From NCBI GenBank assembly GCA_902795765.1, contig CADBMQ010000090.1, forward strand, positions 1 through 8,768: 8,768 nucleotides of DNA, written 5' to 3'. The notes under the pieces were generated by a model. It saw only the letters and a program-made list of their open reading frames with translations. It had not been told where the DNA came from and made no database searches. The position numbers and the translations under genes are program-made. The stretch is from Oscillospiraceae bacterium. GTDB taxonomy: Bacteria; Bacillota; Clostridia; Oscillospirales; Acutalibacteraceae. This document shows positions 1-6,853 of the stretch, piece by piece. Numbering within the stretch: the stretch's first letter is position 1; each line of letters begins with the position of its first letter.

Positions 1-745
1 GATTATAGACCTTATTGCAATCATAGTTGAAAACGAGATTGCGCTGGGCAGTTATGTAGTCTTTTATTTCGATATTGGTTGCATACCATGTGTCATCTCT
101 GCCCGAAAGGCGTTCACAAAGCGCTTCCATATTCGCCCACATTTTTTCGTATTCTCCGAGTTCAAACGAATGCCCCCAAATGTAGAAAATTCTGTGACTC
201 CAAGCATAATCATTGAAAAATCGGTCTATAATGCTATTGTCTTTGAATATTTCTTTAAAATGGCAGGTCGGGTGCCAAAGCAGAAAATCTTCGGGTGTAT
301 TGAACATAAATGTCGGCTTTGTTGTGCGTGAATACTCAACCCCGAGCACTCTCATAGCGTAAAGAGTGTCTTCGTTATATGCACCGAACGGATACGACAT
401 ACCACGCATTATTCTGCCACTCAATCTTTCAAGCTTTTCTCTGTCCTTTTCCATGTCACGAATCACGGCACGAATCGGAACGCTTGTCGGAAAAAGATGA
501 TCTGCTCCATGCATCGAAATTTCGTGGTTGGCATATAGCCCACTCAACTCACCGTTAGTAATATAGCCTGTTGAGTTTGCATCATACTCATCAACAAACC
601 TTTCAGAATTGAGATGGAATGTTCCTTTAATTCCGTATTTATTGAAAATATGAATGAGTCGGCGGTCAAAGCAACGACCATCATCAAAGCTCATTGTTAT
701 GCAATAATCCTTGCCGTCCTTATAAACATTGTGTTCTATATTCAT
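1..745 (-). CDS. Polysaccharide deacetylase family protein (CE4/NodB fold), C-terminus cut by window edge
   Basis: The frame is open from ATG 745-743 to the left edge, giving 248 residues without a stop. The NodB motifs appear in order: SFDDG (catalytic/metal Asp pair D21, D22), HEISMHGADH with metal ligands H79 and H83, MSYPFGAY (motif 3, about 116-123), and WGHSFEL (190-196, with H192 in the usual late-motif position). CE4 enzymes remove N- or O-acetyl groups from sugar polymers using a divalent metal. All the visible metal and catalytic residues are kept, so it should be active. No signal peptide or membrane segment is seen at the N-terminus, so it may act inside the cell or on small acetylated sugars. 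The start is supported by an SD (AAGGGGTG) 7 nt upstream and by a promoter at 778-806. It points away from the plus-strand micropeptide gene and is separated from the sugar operon by a terminator, so it is probably a separate unit. The family is secure; the substrate is unknown. Confidence 0.9.
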   Translation of the reverse strand, partial: MNIEHNVYKDGKDYCITMSFDDGRCFDRRLIHIFNKYGIKGTFHLNSERFVDEYDANSTGYITNGELSGLYANHEISMHGADHLFPTSVPIRAVIRDMEKDREKLERLSGRIMRGMSYPFGAYNEDTLYAMRVLGVEYSRTTKPTFMFNTPEDFLLWHPTCHFKEIFKDNSIIDRFFNDYAWSHRIFYIWGHSFELGEYEKMWANMEALCERLSGRDDTWYATNIEIKDYITAQRNLVFNYDCNKVYN

Positions 746-752
746 TATAAAA

Positions 753-760
753 CACCCCTT
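753..760 (-). promoter_or_regulatory. Ribosome binding site of the deacetylase gene
   Basis: On the minus strand this reads AAGGGGTG, a good anti-16S match. It ends 7 nt before ATG 745-743 and supports that start. Confidence 0.7.
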
Positions 761-777
761 TTTTATTCTATAAACTG

Positions 778-806
778 ATTATAACACTATATTTTTAAAT
801 TGTAAA
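778..806 (-). promoter_or_regulatory. Sigma-A type promoter of the deacetylase gene
   Basis: On the minus strand there is a -35 box TTTACA (806-801), a 17-nt spacer, and a consensus -10 TATAAT (783-778). A TG one base upstream of the -10 makes it an extended -10. Transcription would start near 771, giving a leader of about 25 nt with the ribosome binding site inside it. The spacing and both boxes are close to ideal. Confidence 0.75.
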
Positions 807-815
807 TATTTTTTT

Positions 816-868
816 GAATAAACACTTTTTTGATTTCCAACAATATAATATATAAAAAGAGTTTATTC
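816..868. repeat. 8-bp inverted repeat flanking the plus-strand -10 box
   Basis: GAATAAAC at 816-823 is matched by its exact reverse complement GTTTATTC at 861-868, with 37 nt between the arms. The arms bracket the TATAAT at 844-849, which is where operator half-sites could sit. The region is very AT-rich, so a chance match is quite possible and the arms are too far apart for a normal single operator. Confidence 0.3.
844..849 (+). promoter_or_regulatory. Possible -10 box for the micropeptide gene
   Basis: A consensus TATAAT lies 41 nt upstream of ATG 885, which would give a leader of about 25-30 nt. No convincing -35 box stands 16-18 nt upstream. The nearest TTG hexamers are badly spaced (TTGAAT at 814-819, TTGATT at 830-835). 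A second choice is TATAAA at 851-856 with TTGATT at 830-835, a 15-nt spacer. It may be a weak or activator-dependent promoter. Confidence 0.4.
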
Positions 869-875
869 GGGAAGG
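869..875 (+). promoter_or_regulatory. Ribosome binding site of the micropeptide gene
   Basis: GGGAAGG ends 9 nt before ATG 885. This well-placed SD is the main reason to treat the short frame as a real gene. Confidence 0.6.
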
Positions 876-884
876 CAGTATTTT

Positions 885-995
885 ATGGTTTGGTTTATTA
901 TCGGAATGATTTTTGGCGGTGCAGTTGGTATTGTAACTATGGCAATGTGCCATGCGGCTTCGTGTGCTGACTGCAATTATAAAAATATGGATTAA
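885..995 (+). CDS. DUF3789-like single-span membrane micropeptide (36 aa)
   Basis: The frame runs from ATG 885 to TAA 993-995 and encodes 36 residues. Residues 3-21 are hydrophobic and form one transmembrane helix. Within it, glycines at 7, 11 and 15 (plus G12) make a GxxxGxxxG glycine zipper, a motif that often drives helix packing. The short tail holds three cysteines and a histidine (C22, H23, C27, C30) and ends YKNMD. Length, the GxxxGGxxGxxxxM pattern and the Ala/Asp after the helix resemble the DUF3789 micropeptides of Clostridia and their phages; this is recognised from memory. The function of that family is not known. Support for the gene is an SD 9 nt upstream, a -10 box, and a terminator stem that begins on its stop codon. 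It stands alone on its strand, divergent from the deacetylase and convergent with the sugar operon. Confidence 0.7.
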   Translation: MVWFIIGMIFGGAVGIVTMAMCHAASCADCNYKNMD

Positions 996-1024
996 AAAAT
1001 CACCCTCGAATGAGGGTGATTTTT
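995..1024. terminator. Bidirectional rho-independent terminator
   Basis: A perfect 13-bp stem pairs 995-1007 with 1012-1024 around the 4-nt loop GAAT (1008-1011). The core is CACCCTC/GAGGGTG, flanked by an A run on the left and a T run on the right, so it works on both strands. It starts at the last base of the micropeptide stop codon and lies 7 nt past the GH2 stop codon. It therefore ends both convergent units. Confidence 0.9.
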
Positions 1025-1031
1025 ATTTATA

Positions 1032-3203
1032 TTACATCTGCTCGGTTGCACCGTATGTCAACAAATCATACTCCTCGGCTGTGACTTTCAATGTGATGTT
1101 TGAAACTTCTTTTGCACTATCGAGTGCCAATTTATATAGGTTTGCAACATAGAATTCACGGTCGGTATGATTGATGAAGTGGAGCGCACGAGGTGCGTGT
1201 GATGCACGGGGGTTGATTCTTGACGGACCAAACCACGCACAAGCAGTTGAAATTTCCATACCGTTTCTGAGCGGTGTGGTTTCGGTTGTGCCGTCTGCAT
1301 ATTCAAAAACGATTTCGCCAACCTGTTCGCCAAATACGCCACCAATCGGGAAGCCCTTCGGCATACTGACATTACCAACAAACCAAACTGCTTTTGCACC
1401 TTTGTCTGCTTTGAATGTGAGCGGAGTTTCTGCATTTACACAGATAGGCTTGTTGTGGAGTTCAACAGGCAAGTTGCCGATTTCGGTTACATCAAACGGC
1501 AAAACAGGACCATCATCAAGCACACGCTGTTTACGCTCAACGAACACGAAACGAGAAATCGGAACGAGTGCATGTTCCATCATTGTTTCCCATGCTTTTT
1601 CCTGATTTTCGCCTTTGAGTTCGAGCGGACGATAGTCGCCTTCGTCAACTACTGCGCCACAAACATCAACAGATTTGTTTTGTTGCGGTTTTTCGTTGAT
1701 TTTAGCGTACATCTCGGTGAACACTTTGAGTGTTGAACGAGGATTGCGATAGCGATCTACCAAGCCTTCGCAAAGAACACCGTCATAACAAGCGGGTGCA
1801 GAACGGTTGAACTCAAACACTTCCGACCAGCACCATGCTGCTGCACCTGCGAGTACAGGTTTATCGTCATCGTTCTGCCAGAGCTTAATCATCTCTTCAA
1901 CGAACATTTTGAAAAGATGCGGATTTTCGTAAACGTGGTAACCACCCCACTCGGTGAGCATAAGCGGTTTATCGTTTAACTCTTCTGCTGACTCAATCAT
2001 TCTCTCGAATGACGGGCTATACGGATGCATTGTGTAGAAATCGAGACCGCACTCTGCAAAGTGCTTTTTGGTCATCGGAATGTCCATACAGTTTGCACCT
2101 GAACAAAGGTGAGTCGGATCGTTATCACGGCAAACTTTTGCAGCTGCAACGAGATATTCAGGTGTGAACATACACTCGTTGAAGCTGAGCCAGAATGCCA
2201 TACTAACACGGTTTCTATCACGAAGAACTATTCTGCGGAGAACTTCAAGACTGCCGTTGAAAATCTCTTCGTTTTTAACATCAGACCACCAAAGTCCCGG
2301 CTCTTCCGAAACCATAAGACCGATTTCGTCTGCAATATCCACGATTGTTTTGTGATGCGGATAGTGTACCAAACGAACGAAGTTACAACCTGCATCTTTA
2401 ATCATCTGCATATCATAACGCATCTGCTCCTCGGTCATTACATGGCCTTGGTCACCGTAAAGGTCGTGACGACATACGCCAACAAGGAACAACGGCTCAC
2501 CATTGAGAATGAAGCGCTTTTTCGATACTGTGAGTTGTTTGAAGCCAACTTTTTGAATGTCGCACTCGCCATTTGAAAGAGTTGTTGTGAGTGTGTAAAG
2601 ACGAGGGCTGTCGGGGCTCCAAAGACGAGGATTGTCGATATCAAAATCGAATGATACCTCTGCGTCTGCCTTCATATCAGCAGTTGCAACCTCAACACCT
2701 TTATCATCGCAGATTGTAACGCTTACAGTCTGCTCGTCGTTCAAGTCGCACAAAACTTTAACGTGTGCAGTTGACTGTGTGAAGTCATCGTTGAAATCAG
2801 TTGTCCAGATGATGTCGGCAATTCTGCTCTTTGCGGTATATTCGATATAAACGTCACGAATAATACCGCTATAATTTTCCCAACCCTCTGACGGGCCGAA
2901 TGTTACTGTTGTATCAATAACTTTAACGAGCAATTCGTTGTCGGTATCTTTCAAAATGTCGGTAACTTCAAACTCGTAACGGCTATACGGCAACATACTG
3001 CCGAGCGACTGTCCGTTCAAAGTTACATCTGCGCTATATGTGATACCATCGAAAATCAAAAATGCTCTTTCGCCGTCCATACGGTCAAACTTGCGTTTAA
3101 CTTCGGCAAAACCTACGGGACGGTCGGAGTACGGCACACGTTTTTTACCCCATGCGCCGTCGCCTATTCTATAATCCCATACGCCGTTTAAATTCTGCGT
3201 CAT
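1032..3203 (-). CDS. Glycoside hydrolase family 2 enzyme, intracellular (723 aa)
   Basis: This is a retaining beta-glycosidase of the beta-galactosidase/glucuronidase clan. In order it has an N-terminal jelly-roll sugar-binding domain (from LNGVWDY, through VTLNGQSLG, to about residue 130), an Ig-like domain (about 130-225), and a TIM barrel (about 230-500). The acid/base Glu is in SFNE (E343) and the nucleophile is in LTEWGG (E418). A beta-rich C-terminal module (about 580-723) includes FEYADGTTE. The NxK motif that reads the glucuronide carboxylate in beta-glucuronidases is not seen after the nucleophile; DRYRNPR stands there. No signal peptide is visible, so it acts on an imported glycoside. 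ATG 3203 is chosen because an SD lies 8 nt upstream, it gives an ATGA overlap with the preceding gene, and the GH2 homology starts just after it. An earlier ATG at 3299 would add 32 residues lying wholly inside that gene. It is the last gene of the operon. The sugar specificity is unresolved. Confidence 0.9.
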   Translation of the reverse strand: MTQNLNGVWDYRIGDGAWGKKRVPYSDRPVGFAEVKRKFDRMDGERAFLIFDGITYSADVTLNGQSLGSMLPYSRYEFEVTDILKDTDNELLVKVIDTTVTFGPSEGWENYSGIIRDVYIEYTAKSRIADIIWTTDFNDDFTQSTAHVKVLCDLNDEQTVSVTICDDKGVEVATADMKADAEVSFDFDIDNPRLWSPDSPRLYTLTTTLSNGECDIQKVGFKQLTVSKKRFILNGEPLFLVGVCRHDLYGDQGHVMTEEQMRYDMQMIKDAGCNFVRLVHYPHHKTIVDIADEIGLMVSEEPGLWWSDVKNEEIFNGSLEVLRRIVLRDRNRVSMAFWLSFNECMFTPEYLVAAAKVCRDNDPTHLCSGANCMDIPMTKKHFAECGLDFYTMHPYSPSFERMIESAEELNDKPLMLTEWGGYHVYENPHLFKMFVEEMIKLWQNDDDKPVLAGAAAWCWSEVFEFNRSAPACYDGVLCEGLVDRYRNPRSTLKVFTEMYAKINEKPQQNKSVDVCGAVVDEGDYRPLELKGENQEKAWETMMEHALVPISRFVFVERKQRVLDDGPVLPFDVTEIGNLPVELHNKPICVNAETPLTFKADKGAKAVWFVGNVSMPKGFPIGGVFGEQVGEIVFEYADGTTETTPLRNGMEISTACAWFGPSRINPRASHAPRALHFINHTDREFYVANLYKLALDSAKEVSNITLKVTAEEYDLLTYGATEQM

Positions 3204-4297
3204 ATAAGATTTCCTTTCCGAGTTTTCATATACTCTTTGAGTTCGTCCATTCTTTTGAGAACTGCGTCTGACAACTTGCTGCCAACCGGCAAACCACAAA
3301 GATTTGCGAGAATTTCAGCCGGTGTGTTGTTGTCAACCATCTCCTGCCACTTATCCTCGTCTGCACCACGATAAAGGAGTGCTGCTGCTGCGGTTGTGAT
3401 AAGTACAGAAGTGTCTGCACCGTAACTGTCGAGCGTTACGAGCGGTCCCATAATACGCTCTGCCTCTTTGAGTTTACGCTGAGGCTCACGAGCGTTTCTT
3501 GCAACTGTATCAATGATAGTGCGGTCGCAGAATTTCTCTTTCGAGAGAGCTGCGAACTCTTCCTGATCTTCTTTTGTATAGCCGAACTCTTTGCAAAGAA
3601 CTTCGTTTGTTGCGGCATAGTTGAGATCGAGCATTTTGAGAATTTCTTCGTCATTTGCTGCCTCGCCATAGTCTGTGAAGCCCTTAACATAGCCAACATA
3701 AGCAATTACGCAAGATGCTGCATTGTATGTGTAGAGTTTACGGGTGAGGAAGTTGCCAAATCCGTCAATCGGCTTGATTGCGGGTACGCAAGGTTTATAG
3801 CCGTCAAGCGGTTTTGCATCGCATTGCAAGTAGGGATAGTTTTCGGAGTTGATGTCAAGTCCGCCATCCTCGATTGTTGTGCAGAATACAGTTGCTTCTG
3901 CGGCTTTAACATTGTCGAGTCCCATTGCATCGAGCAAGGTCTGTGCCGGATGTGATGCGTTCTCGCCTGTGATGATATAACGAGTTTTGCCGTCGTTGAT
4001 TTTGGTTTTAAGACTTGCGCCAACATCGGGCAAGTTTGTTCCGCCAACCGATACAACAATCAATTCGATGTCCGAGAAATCTGCCTCGTCCCAACCGCTG
4101 ATTGTGAAGTTGTCAACAACCATACTCTCACGTCTGCCACCGAAGAAGTTAACTTTGAAATAACCTGCTTTCTTCATCTCTTCAACGAGAGCGGCATTTT
4201 TATCTACAAACATAATTTCTACGTCGCTTTCAGCGATAAGTCTGCCAATAAAGCCACGTCCGGTTTTACCTGCACCGATAACCGCAATCTTACTCAT
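3200..4297 (-). CDS. Mannitol dehydrogenase family protein, MtlD-like paralogue 2 (365 aa)
   Basis: This belongs to the polyol-specific long-chain dehydrogenase family, which includes mannitol-1-phosphate 5-dehydrogenase and the hexuronate reductases. The N-terminal Rossmann fold has GAGKTGRGFIG (8-18), and D32 at the end of the second strand suggests NAD. The C-terminal helical domain holds RKLYTYNAAS, with the family Lys (K187) and Asn (N192), and a degenerate RDPxRKL block (REPQRKL, 270-276). The family His expected three residues after N192 is Ser (S195). The GEN at 111-113 matches the CEN of MtlD proteins. Length is close to the usual 380 residues. ATG 4297 overlaps the stop of the upstream paralogue by 8 nt (ATGAGTAA) and has an AAAGAGG-type SD; its own stop overlaps the GH2 start by ATGA. 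It probably acts on a polyol or polyol phosphate. A structural or heterodimer role with its neighbour is possible. Confidence 0.85.
   Translation of the reverse strand: MSKIAVIGAGKTGRGFIGRLIAESDVEIMFVDKNAALVEEMKKAGYFKVNFFGGRRESMVVDNFTISGWDEADFSDIELIVVSVGGTNLPDVGASLKTKINDGKTRYIITGENASHPAQTLLDAMGLDNVKAAEATVFCTTIEDGGLDINSENYPYLQCDAKPLDGYKPCVPAIKPIDGFGNFLTRKLYTYNAASCVIAYVGYVKGFTDYGEAANDEEILKMLDLNYAATNEVLCKEFGYTKEDQEEFAALSKEKFCDRTIIDTVARNAREPQRKLKEAERIMGPLVTLDSYGADTSVLITTAAAALLYRGADEDKWQEMVDNNTPAEILANLCGLPVGSKLSDAVLKRMDELKEYMKTRKGNLI
3212..3219 (-). promoter_or_regulatory. Ribosome binding site that fixes the GH2 start
   Basis: The minus strand reads GGAAAGGA, ending 8 nt before ATG 3203-3201. 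It lies inside the last codons of the upstream dehydrogenase gene and marks 3203, not 3299, as the GH2 start. Confidence 0.75.
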
Positions 4298-5462
4298 TGA
4301 TCCAGCCTCTTTTCTTCAACAAATCAATTTTCTCTTTAACGAGCATACCGATTTCGCCATTCGGGTCAATCTTACATACGTTTTCGATAACGTAGTCAAT
4401 GCCCTGTTCTTTTCTCATCTTAACGAGTTTCTCTGCAAATTCATCGCCTTCGCTCTCGTAATAGATTGCTGCTGCGATTGCTGTGCAAAGGCTTTCAGGC
4501 TTGATGCCGTATTCGTGAACGAGTCTTGCTGAACCTACAAGACGGTCGTCCGGACCGAGTTTGCGGATCGGATCACGAGCGTTACGCTCAATGAAGTCTA
4601 CGATAGTGTAGTCTTGGAGCTTTGCTTTTGATGTCAATGTGAATGCCAACTGCTCGTCAAGCGGGAAATTGTGCTTTTTCGAGAGTGCTTGTGCTGTTTC
4701 TTGATATACACCTTCAAGAATTTCGAGAATTCTCTCATCGTGTGCTGCGTCTGCGATATGCTCGTAGCCAAGCAATGCACCGAGATAAGATGTTGTGCCG
4801 TTTGCAGCATTGTAGGTGTAGAATTTACGCTCGAGGAAGCCTATGAAAGACTCAACGAGTTTCAAGCCTTTGATGTCGGGCAAACTGCCAACAATTCTTG
4901 ATGCGTCAACAGGCAATTCCCAGAAGTTTTGAACGTTTACAACGAGCGGATCTTTTGCAAGTTGATCGGGGTTTGCTTCGATTGCAGAACGCATAATAAC
5001 TGCCTCTGTTACACCAACGTTTTCTTTGAAGAACTTCTGCTCTTCTTCGTTCAAGAGAGGAGTCATTGCATCACGAAGGATTGTTGCCGGGAGCTTCCAG
5101 TTTTCGCAAGTTACGATGTTAAGTGTGCCACCTTTTTTAGCCTTTGCCTTAACACCCTCTGCGAGCATCGGAGCGATCTCCTGCAAGTTTTTACCGCCTA
5201 CTGCTGTGAATACAGCGTCTGCATCGCCAATTACTTTTGCGATGTCTTCAACATCTGTGAAAGAGTAAGCTTTTACATTTTTAACAGTGCAGCTCTGCTC
5301 TGCATTGCCGAGTATATTTACGAAATACTCGCCTTTTTCATTGATAAGGTCAACCAAAGCGTCAGCCTTTTCAATAAATGTAAAGTCGATACCGCTCAAA
5401 TAGAGCAAGTGACCGACAAATCCACGGGCAATTTTGCCCGCACCAAACATTACACAACTCAT
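4290..5462 (-). CDS. Mannitol dehydrogenase family protein, MtlD-like paralogue 1 (390 aa)
   Basis: This is a second member of the mannitol-1-phosphate 5-dehydrogenase-like family and is closer to canonical MtlD than its downstream paralogue. The Rossmann motif is GAGKIARGFVG (7-17), with E31 at the end of strand two, which fits NAD. TCEN occurs at 118-121. The C-terminal domain has ERKFYTYNAAN with the family Lys (K213) and Asn (N218), and the RDPIRKLGPDDR block at 296-307 matches MtlD well. The catalytic His expected three residues after N218 is Asn (N221). Length matches the family. The likely reaction is NAD-linked interconversion of a polyol phosphate and a ketose phosphate, but the substrate is not shown. 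ATG 5462 overlaps the kinase stop by ATGA, with an AAAGGAAG SD in the end of the kinase gene about 12 nt upstream. The stop overlaps the next gene by 8 nt. Confidence 0.87.
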   Translation of the reverse strand: MSCVMFGAGKIARGFVGHLLYLSGIDFTFIEKADALVDLINEKGEYFVNILGNAEQSCTVKNVKAYSFTDVEDIAKVIGDADAVFTAVGGKNLQEIAPMLAEGVKAKAKKGGTLNIVTCENWKLPATILRDAMTPLLNEEEQKFFKENVGVTEAVIMRSAIEANPDQLAKDPLVVNVQNFWELPVDASRIVGSLPDIKGLKLVESFIGFLERKFYTYNAANGTTSYLGALLGYEHIADAAHDERILEILEGVYQETAQALSKKHNFPLDEQLAFTLTSKAKLQDYTIVDFIERNARDPIRKLGPDDRLVGSARLVHEYGIKPESLCTAIAAAIYYESEGDEFAEKLVKMRKEQGIDYVIENVCKIDPNGEIGMLVKEKIDLLKKRGWINE

Positions 5463-6853
5463 TTTAACATACTTCCTTTCAGATTTTTGAATATATTAAA
5501 CTCGCCTTTCAAGGCAGGGTATAGCCGTTTGAACATTTCAAACCGCTGTCGGAGCATCGATGTGAGCGAAGATGATACGTTGATTTTTCTCTCAATTCGT
5601 ACACAATCTTCTACTGCAATTTTTATGTCAGCGTAGTCGCCAACTCCAACCGATGCCAACATCATCGCACCAAGTGCCGACGTATCGTTTTGCTTTAATA
5701 TCACAATCGGAACACCGAACATTGCCGCTTTCAGTCGATTTAAGGTTTCGTCATACGCTCCGCCACCTGCAACTGTTATTTGTGTGCATGGCGGATTGCC
5801 CATGTGTTCGTATATGTGATACAAACTGAACACGATACCTTCGAGTGCTGAATATGCAAGTTGTTTTTGCGTTGTATCCGCAGATATTCCAAACCAAACG
5901 CCTTTTGCATCTGCGTCCCAAATCGGAGCACGTTCACCGTTTAAGTACGGCAAGAACAATGGTGCGTCAGGTGTTAGACAATCAAGCAAATTTTCATTCG
6001 AGCACATTTTTCTTGCCAATGTGCCTGACGCTCCGCTCGAAGCCGTTACACCGTAATGTGCGTTTTCGAAAAAGTACGGTCCACATACGAGTGGAGTGTC
6101 GATTGAAGTGTCTTTTGTTACAACTCCCAAATGCTCACTCGTTCCCGTTATGTCGAACATTTGACCGCCTTCGATCATTCCCATTCCGAGGAGTCCGGCA
6201 AAGAAATCGTTGCATCCCGTTACAACAGGCACACCTTCGGGTATTCCCGTGAGTTCACTTGCCTCTTTGGTAACATATCCTGCTATTGAATCAGGCTCTG
6301 TGATTTCGGGGAGCATTTCGGATTTTATCCCAACGTGTCGCATAAGTTCGCCCGAATACTCGCCCGTATTAAGGTTTGCGAGTTCTCTCCACGAAAACTT
6401 ATCTGTCACACGTTTGCCCGTTAGTCTTTCGATTAAGTAGTCTTTTGGTTGGCATATATTTTTCACTGAGTGATATTTCTTGATATAAGAAATTCTCGGC
6501 AAAGGATACGAGATAATTCTTGGGTGGGGCATCGAGATTTCTTTGATGAACACCTCTTGCGGAATGTCGTTGAGCAACTGCTCAACCTCTTCTGTTCCCA
6601 CACTTTCTCGCCAGCCGACCGTATGTACACCGTTTTCGGTTTCGTAGATGTACGTTCCTACCTGTGATGAAAGTCCTATTGCACGAACTTCGCTTAAATC
6701 AAGAACTTTTGTTGCTCGGCATATCGCATCAAACCAACCTTTCGGATCTGTCGATTCGTAGCCTTCCCTGATTTTCTGCTCTCGTCCGTTTTTGGTTACG
6801 ATTACTTTAACTCCGGAAGTTCCAAGGTCTATACCTAAAATTCCGTCTCTCAT
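5459..6853 (-). CDS. FGGY-family carbohydrate kinase (464 aa)
   Basis: This is an ATP-dependent sugar or polyol kinase of the xylulokinase/gluconokinase/glycerol kinase family. The first FGGY domain begins with the phosphate-binding loop GIDLGTSGVK (7-16). The catalytic base is D216 in GCNDFFAG. The second domain has GTSEHLG (237-243), the FGGY signature-like PYLNGERAP (302-310) and the adenosine loop AGGGAYDETLNR (362-373). The overall pattern is nearest xylulokinase, but the positions that read the sugar differ. GLSSQVGTYI stands where XylB has SGQMHG, and GWRESVG stands where XylB has LWNDGR, so D-xylulose is doubtful. The length is slightly short (the family is usually 480-520). ATG 6853 overlaps the MDR stop by ATGA; the SD (AAAGG) is 13 nt away and weak, so translation probably depends on coupling. 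Its place beside the MDR enzyme and the MtlD-like pair points to a ketose or polyol substrate. Confidence 0.92.
   Translation of the reverse strand: MRDGILGIDLGTSGVKVIVTKNGREQKIREGYESTDPKGWFDAICRATKVLDLSEVRAIGLSSQVGTYIYETENGVHTVGWRESVGTEEVEQLLNDIPQEVFIKEISMPHPRIISYPLPRISYIKKYHSVKNICQPKDYLIERLTGKRVTDKFSWRELANLNTGEYSGELMRHVGIKSEMLPEITEPDSIAGYVTKEASELTGIPEGVPVVTGCNDFFAGLLGMGMIEGGQMFDITGTSEHLGVVTKDTSIDTPLVCGPYFFENAHYGVTASSGASGTLARKMCSNENLLDCLTPDAPLFLPYLNGERAPIWDADAKGVWFGISADTTQKQLAYSALEGIVFSLYHIYEHMGNPPCTQITVAGGGAYDETLNRLKAAMFGVPIVILKQNDTSALGAMMLASVGVGDYADIKIAVEDCVRIERKINVSSSLTSMLRQRFEMFKRLYPALKGEFNIFKNLKGSMLK

Noticed and set aside
952..1152. Plus-strand frame of 66 codons overlapping the micropeptide, the terminator and the GH2 3' end
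   Set aside because: It reads through a strong terminator and into antisense of GH2. The frame starting at 885 has the SD and the sensible protein.
2109..2576. Plus-strand open frame of 155 codons inside the GH2 gene
   Set aside because: It is a shadow of the GH2 coding strand, with no domain and unusual composition.
3204..3299. A 32-residue N-terminal extension of the GH2 gene starting at ATG 3299
   Set aside because: It lies wholly inside the upstream dehydrogenase gene, has no GH2 similarity, and ATG 3203 has a strong SD and the operon's usual ATGA overlap.
4929..5636. Plus-strand open frame of 235 codons opposite the first MtlD-like gene and the kinase end
   Set aside because: It is antisense to two clear genes, is rich in Cys/Phe/Ser as expected of a shadow frame, and shows no recognisable domain.
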